From NCBI GenBank assembly GCA_030053945.1, contig JASGCW010000024.1, positions 1 through 47,618 of the forward strand: DNA of 47,618 nt. The letters are read 5' to 3'. The DNA comes from Limnohabitans sp. GTDB lineage: Bacteria; Bacteroidota; Bacteroidia; Flavobacteriales; Flavobacteriaceae. A program made the translations under genes and the position numbers. Below are positions 42,364 through 47,618 of this stretch, in pieces. The notes under the pieces are model-generated. The model ran no database searches and was not told where the DNA came from. It worked only from the letters and a program-made list of their open reading frames with translations. Numbering within the stretch: the first letter of the stretch is position 1; each line of letters starts with the position of its first letter.

Positions 42364-43425
42364 ATGCATTCTATATTTGAAGAAATTCATATCCAACAAA
42401 AGCAGAATTTACCTTTTGTGATTTATCGAAAGCCTGATATAAAAACTATAGTTGGCGTATTTCAGGAGGATGATCATTTGTATTTTTCTGAAAGTTTAAA
42501 AGAAAAAGCGTTTGTTTTTACTCCTTTTTCAGGTCTTCCAGTTATTTTTCCATTAGATAAATGTAGGGTTAAATATAATTCGGTTTATTTTAAAAATGCA
42601 TTTGAAGTAAATGAAAATAAAATTGAAAATTCATTTTTAGAAGCCGAAAAAAATCATTTTAAAGAATTAGTAAAAAACGGTGTAACGCTAATTAATGATG
42701 GAGTTTTTGATAAAATTGTATTTTCAAGAAAGCAAATAATTAACCTTGATACCTTCAATTTAGAAAAGGTATTTGAACAAGTTTTATATAAGTATCCAAA
42801 TGCTTTTTGTTACTGCTGGTTTCATCCTAAAATAGGAATGTGGATAGGAGCAAGTCCAGAAAAATTATTTTCGGCCAAAGAAGCTACTTTTCAAACAATG
42901 TCTTTAGCAGGAACACAGCCATATAAAGGAACAGAGGATGTAGTTTGGAAAAATAAAGAACGTAAAGAACAGGAATATGTTACAAGTTTTATTTTGAATC
43001 AGTTGAAGAAAGAAGTCGAAACAATAACTGCTTCTGATTGTTATACTACAAGAGCTGGGAATTTATTGCACTTGCGAACAGATATACAAGGAACTTTGAA
43101 ACCTAATTCAGAATTTAAAAAAACTATTGATATTTTACATCCAACCCCAGCAGTTTGCGGATTGCCTAAAGACTTAGCAAAAGTATATATTGAAGAAAAT
43201 GAAGGTTATAATCGTGAGTTTTATACGGGCTATTTAGGAGAAATAAATCATGATTTTAATACTAATGAAATCGCTACAAATTTGTTTGTAAATTTGCGAT
43301 GTATGAAAATAGTAAATCAGCAGGCACATATTTTTGTTGGTTGTGGTATTACAAAGGAAAGTGATCCAGATGCCGAGTGGGAAGAAACAGTAAATAAGTC
43401 TAAAATAATGAGACAAGTTTTATGA
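42364..43425 (+). CDS. menF: Isochorismate synthase
   Basis: Converts chorismate to isochorismate for menaquinone, the respiratory quinone of flavobacteria. The chorismate-binding domain covers about residues 85-350: KIVFSRKQIINL, WIGASPEKLFSAKE, MSLAGTQPYKG, LLHLRTDIQGTLKPNSEF, LHPTPAVCGLPKDLA, GYNREFYTGYLGEI, FVGCGITKESDPDAEWEET. I use ATG 42364 (MHSIFEEIHIQ, 353 residues); a GTG at 42328 is the earlier option. It overlaps bshB1 by 4 nt, so the two are translationally coupled. Confidence 0.94.
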   Translation: MHSIFEEIHIQQKQNLPFVIYRKPDIKTIVGVFQEDDHLYFSESLKEKAFVFTPFSGLPVIFPLDKCRVKYNSVYFKNAFEVNENKIENSFLEAEKNHFKELVKNGVTLINDGVFDKIVFSRKQIINLDTFNLEKVFEQVLYKYPNAFCYCWFHPKIGMWIGASPEKLFSAKEATFQTMSLAGTQPYKGTEDVVWKNKERKEQEYVTSFILNQLKKEVETITASDCYTTRAGNLLHLRTDIQGTLKPNSEFKKTIDILHPTPAVCGLPKDLAKVYIEENEGYNREFYTGYLGEINHDFNTNEIATNLFVNLRCMKIVNQQAHIFVGCGITKESDPDAEWEETVNKSKIMRQVL

Positions 43426-44141
43426 TAAAATTAGATATTTTAGCCTTTGGTGCACATCCAGACGATGTAGAGTTAGGTTGTTCAGCAACTTTAGCTAAAG
43501 AAATTTCTTTAGGAAAAAAAGTAGGGATTATAGATTTGACCAGAGGAGAATTAGGTACTAGAGGTACAGCTGAAATTAGAGATAAAGAAGCGGAGGCAGC
43601 AGCTAAAATTTTAAATGTTTCTGTGCGAGAAAATTTGAATTTCAGAGATGGATTCTTTATAAATGATGAAAAACATGAGTTAGAAATTATCCGAGTTATA
43701 AGAAAGTACCAACCAGAGATTGTTTTATGTAATGCTATTGATGACAGGCATATTGATCATCCTAAGGGGAGCAAATTAGTTTCTGATGCTTGTTTTTTAT
43801 CTGGATTGCAAAAAATTGAAACCAGTTTAGATAATACAATTCAGTTGCCTTGGAGACCTAAGCAGGTGTATCATTACATTCAATGGAAGAATATCGAGCC
43901 TGATTTTGCGGTAGATGTAACGGGTTTTATGGATATTAAGATGAAAGCTATCTTAGCTTATTCTTCACAATTTTACGATCCAAATTCAGACGAACCTGAA
44001 ACGCCTATCACTTCAAAAAACTTTTTGGATAGTGTGAAATATAGAGCTCAAGATCTGGGAAGGCTCATTGGAACCGATTTTGCTGAAGGTTTTACAGTTG
44101 AAAGGTGTTTGGCAGTCAATAGTTTAGAAGATTTAATGTAA
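43422..44141 (+). CDS. bshB1: Bacillithiol biosynthesis deacetylase BshB1
   Basis: A zinc-dependent deacetylase that removes acetyl from GlcNAc-malate in bacillithiol synthesis; cytoplasmic. LmbE-like fold: metal ligands H12 and D15 in FGAHPDDVE, and H113 in DRHIDHPKGSK. DLTRGELGTRGTAEIRDKEA is characteristic of BshB1. The 239 residues are typical. The gene overlaps menF by 4 nt. Its presence indicates that bacillithiol is the likely low-molecular-weight thiol of this organism, though bshA and bshC are outside the window. Confidence 0.95.
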   Translation: MIKLDILAFGAHPDDVELGCSATLAKEISLGKKVGIIDLTRGELGTRGTAEIRDKEAEAAAKILNVSVRENLNFRDGFFINDEKHELEIIRVIRKYQPEIVLCNAIDDRHIDHPKGSKLVSDACFLSGLQKIETSLDNTIQLPWRPKQVYHYIQWKNIEPDFAVDVTGFMDIKMKAILAYSSQFYDPNSDEPETPITSKNFLDSVKYRAQDLGRLIGTDFAEGFTVERCLAVNSLEDLM

Positions 44142-44158
44142 ATTTTTTTAAAAATCTT

Positions 44159-44188
44159 TTGTAAAACTCAACTTTTGCAGTATATTTG
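44159..44188 (+). promoter_or_regulatory. Promoter for tRNA-His: -33 TTG, -7 TATATTTG
   Basis: TTG (44159-44161) and TAnnTTTG (44181-44188) are 19 nt apart. The box lies 41 nt before the tRNA. Confidence 0.7.
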
Positions 44189-44229
44189 CACTCGCAAAAG
44201 CGAAATAAAGTAGCTTTGTAAATCAAATG

Positions 44230-44303
<74 letters not shown>

Positions 44304-44308
44304 CTTTA

Positions 44309-44339
44309 AAAAAAAGCCCTGATATTCAGGGCTTTTTTT
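44309..44339. terminator. Terminator shared by tRNA-His and the convergent lipoprotein gene
   Basis: AAAAAAGCCCTGA / TCAGGGCTTTTTT with a TAT loop. The T run on either strand permits termination in both directions; the lipoprotein stop at 44338 touches its end. Confidence 0.92.
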
Positions 44340-44790
44340 ATTTTCTTATTGTGAATCCTAATGGAATCATTAATTCGCCTTTTTCAAATTTATTTATATA
44401 AATTCTCAAAGGAGTTGTATTTCCTTCCCAAGTTATTTCAAAAATATCTATCATACCCGCGCCCATATTGCTTTTTTTGGTCGGGAAAGGACAACAAGTA
44501 TCTACTAGTTTGTAGGTTATTTTTTCTCCTTTTGGCCCTGCTAAAGCATTTAAAAATCGAACTTGGTTTTTTGAACCGTCTTCTAATGAGGTAAATCCTA
44601 CATTTACAGGATAGTCCTGATGATAGGCATATTTTTTATTGGATGCCATTTTGGTAATTATGAAACTATCATAAGTGCCATTGAGTTGTGGACCTGGGAT
44701 AGAATCGTCAATATTTTTAATAGTGTTTTTTGTGCTTATGCATGAAGCACTCAATAATAGGACTAAAATTCCTAAAAGTAATTTTCTCAT
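44338..44790 (-). CDS. Predicted lipoprotein, conserved in flavobacteria
   Basis: A 150-residue protein with lipoprotein signal MRKLLLGILVLLLSASC (lipobox LSASC, Cys17). The mature part contains RFLNALAGPKGEKITYKLVDTCCPFPTK and FEITWEGNTTPLRIYIN. I recall similar small flavobacterial proteins that databases sometimes label as 2-dehydro-3-deoxyphosphooctonate aldolase; nothing here supports an aldolase fold, so that label is probably misannotation. A double cysteine (TCCPFP) could form a disulfide or bind metal. Divergent from the YeeE/YedE genes. Confidence 0.8.
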   Translation of the reverse strand: MRKLLLGILVLLLSASCISTKNTIKNIDDSIPGPQLNGTYDSFIITKMASNKKYAYHQDYPVNVGFTSLEDGSKNQVRFLNALAGPKGEKITYKLVDTCCPFPTKKSNMGAGMIDIFEITWEGNTTPLRIYINKFEKGELMIPLGFTIRK

Positions 44791-44834
44791 TTTGTATTTT
44801 TAATTGAACACTAACAAATATAGTGACAAACTAT

Positions 44835-44842
44835 TATTTTTG
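44835..44842 (+). promoter_or_regulatory. Candidate -7 box TATTTTTG for the YeeE/YedE operon
   Basis: TAnnTTTG, 16 nt before ATG 44859. A small TAGT/ACTA dyad overlaps it. No -33 TTG at normal spacing. Confidence 0.5.
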
Positions 44843-44858
44843 TAAAAATATTTTTTGG

Positions 44859-45416
44859 ATGGAATTTATTACAAATACTTGGCACTGGTCAATTTCAGGA
44901 TTTTTGATAGGGTTAGTAATGTTGTTGTTGACATATTTTGGAAAAACCTTTGGGATGTCTTCAAATTTGCGAACAATGTGTTCTATGGCTGGAGGTAGTA
45001 AAACAGCATCCTATTTTAACTTTGATTGGCGAGAACAAAAGTGGAATTTGGCAGTAGTATTAGGAGCGATAGTTGGGGGTTTTATTGCTTATCATTATTT
45101 AAGCGGAACAGATAATGTGAACATTAACCCTAAAACTATTGCTCAATTGCAAAAAATAGGAATAGATGCTCCAAATGGTAAATATTTACCCAATGCTATT
45201 TTTAGTATAGATTCATTACTGACAGTTAAAGGCTTTTTGCTGCTTCTTTTAGGAGGTTTTCTCATAGGTTTTGGTACTCCCTATGCGGGTGGGTGTACTT
45301 CTGGACACGCAATATCAGGATTAAGCAATTTGCAGTTACCATCGCTAATAGCAGTAATAGGATTCTTTTTAGGAGGCTTAGTGATGGCTCATTTTTTAAT
45401 TCCAATTTTATTTTAA
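44859..45416 (+). CDS. YeeE/YedE family membrane protein, part 1 of a sulfur-transport pair
   Basis: A 185-residue inner-membrane protein with about four to five helices. GFGTPYAGGCTSGHAISGL carries the conserved GCTSGH cysteine motif of YeeE/YedE channels, which pass thiosulfate or related sulfur species. FRTMC-like TMCSMAGG adds a second cysteine. ATG 44859 (MEFITNTWHWSISG) is preferred over an upstream in-frame codon at 44823 in the promoter. The second half-transporter starts one base after its stop. Confidence 0.9.
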   Translation: MEFITNTWHWSISGFLIGLVMLLLTYFGKTFGMSSNLRTMCSMAGGSKTASYFNFDWREQKWNLAVVLGAIVGGFIAYHYLSGTDNVNINPKTIAQLQKIGIDAPNGKYLPNAIFSIDSLLTVKGFLLLLLGGFLIGFGTPYAGGCTSGHAISGLSNLQLPSLIAVIGFFLGGLVMAHFLIPILF

Positions 45417-45417
45417 T

Positions 45418-45831
45418 ATGAAGTTATTTCGATTTTTTGCCGTAGGAGTATTGTTTGGAATTACATTAACAAAAGCCGAAGCTATTTCTTGGTACAGAAT
45501 ATATGAAATGTTTATGTTTCAGTCATTTCATATGTACGGAATTATTAGCGTGGCAATTTTTGTTGGCGTTATAGGAATCCGATTTATAAAAAAGAGAGAT
45601 TTAAAAGATTATGAGGGACAACCTATCGAACTACACGATAAAGATAAAAGTATAGCTCGTTATCTTTTTGGCGGGTTTATGTTTGGATTAGGTTGGGCGC
45701 TCGTAGGAGCTTGTCCTGGGCCTATTTTTATTCTTCTAGGAACAGGAGTGCCAGCAATTGCTGTAGTGCTTTTTGGTGCTCTTTTAGGTACTTATGCTTA
45801 TGGTTTGTTGAAAGATAAGCTTCCTCATTAA
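45418..45831 (+). CDS. YeeE/YedE-like DUF6691 membrane protein, part 2 of the pair
   Basis: A 137-residue inner-membrane protein with about four helices. LFGGFMFGLGWALVGACPGPIFILLGTG contains the conserved GACPGP cysteine motif that complements the GCTSGH motif of the upstream subunit. Two such half-size proteins together correspond to one full YeeE. Operon with the upstream gene (1-nt gap). Substrate specificity cannot be read from sequence; thiosulfate or polysulfide is the likely class. Confidence 0.9.
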   Translation: MKLFRFFAVGVLFGITLTKAEAISWYRIYEMFMFQSFHMYGIISVAIFVGVIGIRFIKKRDLKDYEGQPIELHDKDKSIARYLFGGFMFGLGWALVGACPGPIFILLGTGVPAIAVVLFGALLGTYAYGLLKDKLPH

Positions 45832-45906
45832 TCTGTAGACAATGTGATATTTGTTACTTATTTTGTTGCTTATATTTTGTAATTTCAAAGTATAAATTTT
45901 AAGAAG

Positions 45907-46173
45907 ATGAAAACAACAGTAAAAATACAGAATCTTAAATGTAGTGGATGTGTAACTACCATTACAAATAAAATGCAACAAATTGAAGATGTTTCTAATG
46001 TTGAGGTTGATGTTTTAGAAAGTTTAGTAACCTTTGAACATTTGAAAGAGGAAACTTTAGAAATTGTAAGAGAGAAACTAAGTGAGATTGGTTATCCAGA
46101 AGAAGGAGATGCTAACGGATTAGTTACGCAAGCTAAATCCTATGTTAGTTGTGCTATAGGTAAAATGAGTTAG
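45907..46173 (+). CDS. Heavy-metal-associated (HMA) domain protein
   Basis: An 88-residue soluble protein of the CopZ/Atx1 fold. The metal-binding CxxC is C12-S-G-C15 in NLKCSGCVTTI. The beta-alpha-beta pattern continues VSNVEVDVLESLVTFE and LSEIGYPEEG. A C-terminal extension has one further cysteine (SYVSCAIGKMS). It probably carries Cu(I) or another soft metal. It lies 75 nt after the YeeE/YedE pair, with a weak TATATTTTG box at 45871-45879. Confidence 0.92.
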   Translation: MKTTVKIQNLKCSGCVTTITNKMQQIEDVSNVEVDVLESLVTFEHLKEETLEIVREKLSEIGYPEEGDANGLVTQAKSYVSCAIGKMS

Positions 46174-46251
46174 TTTTACTTTGTTTGAAGAAATTTAGAT
46201 GTTTTTTTGAAACAAATTATATTTCATAAGTTTTGTATCTTATTTTAAAAT

Positions 46252-46283
46252 AGAAGAGCTGTCCTAATTTAGACAGCTCTTCT
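46252..46283. terminator. Bidirectional terminator between the HMA gene and the Cys-repeat gene
   Basis: A perfect 12-bp stem AGAAGAGCTGTC / GACAGCTCTTCT, loop CTAATTTA, between convergent genes. Confidence 0.85.
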
Positions 46284-46301
46284 TAATTATTTATTGGTTA
46301 G

Positions 46302-46808
46302 TTACGACTTACAAGAAGCGTGACATTTACCTTTTTTGCAATTTTCTTTGTCTTTTCCAGTGCATTTTTTCTTGCATTCAGCTCCACAACCTTTTGATTC
46401 TGTAGCACAACATTTCGTTTTGCAATCAGCGTGACATTTACCAGTTTTACAGTTTTCTTTATCTTTGCCAGTACATTTCTTTTGGCAAGATGCAGCGCAA
46501 GATTTAGCATCTGTAGAACAACATTTTGTTTTGCAATCAGCGTGACATTTACCAGCTTTACAGTTTTCTTTGTCTTTACCTGTACATTTCTTTTGGCAAG
46601 AAGCAGCGCAAGATTTTGCATCTGTAGCACAACATTTCGTTTTGCAATCAGCGTGACATTTACCTGCTTTACAGTTTTCTTTATCTTTACCAGTACATTT
46701 CTTTTGGCAAGTTGAAGCACAACAAGTATTTGTTTGTTTTTTATCTTGTGCGATTACGCTAAAGTTTACTAATAACAATAATGTTATAATTGAAAGTATT
46801 TTTTTCAT
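46302..46808 (-). CDS. Secreted cysteine-rich tandem-repeat protein
   Basis: A 168-residue exported protein. Signal peptide MKKILSIITLLLLVNFSVIA (residues 1-20), then a short lead (DKKQTNTCCAST) and three full 37-residue repeats at 34-70, 71-107 and 108-144 plus a partial one at 145-168. Each repeat has eight Cys at fixed spacing (C-x3-C-x7-C-x4-C-x3-C-x3-CC-x6-C), many Lys and a CHADC. I count 31 Cys in total. It resembles a periplasmic metallothionein-like protein for soft metals, or alternatively a disulfide-bonded protein. I do not recognise a named family. Confidence 0.85.
   Translation of the reverse strand: MKKILSIITLLLLVNFSVIAQDKKQTNTCCASTCQKKCTGKDKENCKAGKCHADCKTKCCATDAKSCAASCQKKCTGKDKENCKAGKCHADCKTKCCSTDAKSCAASCQKKCTGKDKENCKTGKCHADCKTKCCATESKGCGAECKKKCTGKDKENCKKGKCHASCKS
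46305..46709. repeat. 111-bp tandem DNA repeats coding for the Cys-rich units
   Basis: Three 111-bp copies (46599-46709, 46488-46598, 46377-46487) and a 72-bp partial copy (46305-46376). DNA identity is high, especially between the first two, implying recent duplication or gene conversion. Copy number may vary between strains. Confidence 0.88.
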
Positions 46809-46902
46809 TGTATTATTTTTAATAATTTATAATAATAAGAAGTGGTCTATGCTTTTACTTAATTAAAAAGCATAATTCTTCAATTTGACTCATTGATATT
46901 CC

Positions 46903-47253
46903 TTAAAAATTAAAACTAAATTTAGGAGGTTGCCAAATTTTAGAGATATAAAAATTAAAAATAGTCTCTCTGTATTCTGAGAGTGTTTTTTTATGAAAAT
47001 ATTCTAGTAGTAAGTTTTGTAAAGAGAAATCATTAGAAGGTAAAAGAAATATAGCAGAAAAGCTAGTATTTACAGACGTCGTTTTATTGCAACTATTGTT
47101 AAGAGCATTACAACATTTGTCTGAACTAACACAGTTTTTACAGTACGTTTCGCAACAATCCGCAGTTTTCCATTGTTCTTTGACGAATGTAATTATTGGA
47201 AGTACACTCAGCAGAACAAAATAAAGGAATATTAGGATTCTAGCTAATTTCAA
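46903..47253 (-). CDS. Small Cys-rich membrane-anchored protein
   Basis: A 116-residue protein. Hydrophobic N-terminal segment (ARILIFLYFVLLSVLPIITFV) as signal anchor, then a compact cysteine cluster (CCETYCKNCVSSDKCC, CNKT; eight Cys in about 35 residues) and an aromatic C-terminus ending IWQPPKFSFNF. No family recognised. Its layout parallels the protein at 27077 (anchor, metal-ligand cluster, aromatic tail with PP). Location next to the Cys-repeat and HMA genes suggests a metal-related periplasmic role. Confidence 0.7.
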   Translation of the reverse strand: MKLARILIFLYFVLLSVLPIITFVKEQWKTADCCETYCKNCVSSDKCCNALNNSCNKTTSVNTSFSAIFLLPSNDFSLQNLLLEYFHKKTLSEYRETIFNFYISKIWQPPKFSFNF

Positions 47254-47618
47254 GTTTTTAGTTATTTTAGATAAAAATAGTAAAAAAATGAATATATTAT
47301 TAAAGTTTTGTGAAAATATGAAGGAATGGTTGGGAGATAGGAAATGGAAGATGGAAGATGGAAGATGGAAGATGATGCTTCGAGAGCCACTTCGACAAGC
47401 TCAGTGTGACACTCAGTGTTCGTTCAGCAACCGATGGGAGATGAGGGACTTAAGCGGGAAGTAGGGTAGGGGTGGTAAATCGCTGGACGTTTGTGTTGAG
47501 ATTTACTTTTTTGTATTCCGAGTAATCTGAAAGTGGGGAGGTAAGAAGAAAGATTAACGATTTAAGATTTGTTTTTTTCTTTGACATTATTCTTGCAATT
47601 AACAAAAAAGGGTATCTA
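47254..47618. other. Non-coding tail with low-complexity repeats
   Basis: No gene supported. It contains a 7-bp tandem (ATGGAAG units, about 47344-47374), a direct repeat CTCAGTGT (47400-47407 and 47412-47419) within a TTCGACAAGCTCAGTGTGAC sequence common in flavobacterial intergenic regions, and, near the edge, TTTGACATTATTCTTGC, possibly the promoter of a gene beyond the window. Confidence 0.55.
47344..47374. repeat. Tandem 7-bp repeat (ATGGAAG)
   Basis: About four consecutive ATGGAAG units followed by degenerate copies, in the non-coding tail. The unit is not a multiple of three and the region has no ORF. Confidence 0.8.

Noticed and set aside
44338..44790. 2-dehydro-3-deoxyphosphooctonate aldolase annotation
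   Set aside because: The protein is a 150-residue lipoprotein without the TIM-barrel features of KdsA; the label seems to be a propagated error.
46305..46709. CRISPR array
   Set aside because: The 111-bp repeats are contiguous, in frame and without spacers; no cas genes are present. No CRISPR-like spaced repeats were found elsewhere.
46431..46715. Plus-strand 94-residue ORF and a minus-strand alternative frame over the Cys-repeat gene
   Set aside because: They are repeat-driven shadows: the tandem DNA keeps other frames open, but the products are low-complexity and have no signal or start context, while the Cys frame has a signal peptide.

Overview
The window looks like chromosome from a member of the Bacteroidota, most likely Flavobacteriaceae and probably Flavobacterium. 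The DNA is AT-rich, and many genes are preceded by the Bacteroidota -7 box TAnnTTTG. Two secreted proteins end in type IX secretion (T9SS) type A sorting domains. The opening block rpoZ / coaBC / DUF4835 / recN / fabV is one I recognise from flavobacteria. The genus is inference; no rRNA is present.

Layout. 1-5240: rpoZ 3' end, coaBC, a DUF4835 protein and recN in a tight series, then fabV. 5305-11837: a fibronectin-III surface protein, a family-2 glycosyltransferase, coaE, and an RprX/RprY-like two-component system, closed by a hairpin shared with the opposing miaA. 11834-21346 (mostly minus strand): miaA, a Vat-like acetyltransferase, a DnaQ/GIY-YIG nuclease whose exonuclease motif lies upstream of any ATG, YggS, DUF1015, hydroxybutyryl-CoA dehydrogenase, an NgoPII-like GGCC restriction-modification pair, a DUF1016 fragment and a Gfo/Idh oxidoreductase. 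21451-27061: pcm, K+ channel, spermidine-synthase-like methyltransferase, acyltransferase, a GNAT gene with an apparent frameshift, an M14 peptidase, an Lrp/AsnC regulator and a DinB-like protein. 27077-32057: a small His/Cys protein with a TonB receptor carrying a His/Glu-rich loop (likely metal uptake), then prolyl oligopeptidase. 32341-34808: three overlapping minus-strand genes (membrane protein, unknown protein, Tat-type amine oxidase). 34809-35588 is non-coding. 35589-41616: a second T9SS protein, an ECF sigma factor with a fused anti-sigma/outer-membrane-barrel partner, and a beta-helix lipoprotein. 41681-44339: a thioesterase and isochorismate synthase (menaquinone), bshB1 (bacillithiol) and tRNA-His. 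44338-47253: a lipoprotein, a YeeE/YedE pair, an HMA metal-binding protein, a secreted 31-cysteine tandem-repeat protein and a small Cys-rich membrane protein, which together look like a sulfur/metal-handling neighbourhood.

The most interesting items are: (i) the protein at 37563-39317, which combines a cytoplasmic anti-sigma-like segment, one inner-membrane helix, a periplasmic linker of about 310 residues and an outer-membrane barrel next to its sigma factor; (ii) the 37-residue Cys repeats at 46302-46808 and their metal/sulfur neighbours; (iii) the ATT start inferred for the exonuclease; (iv) a repeat-like sequence inside yggS that resembles intergenic quasi-repeats elsewhere in the window; and (v) several -7 boxes only 4-6 nt from start codons. 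No complete mobile element and no CRISPR array was seen.
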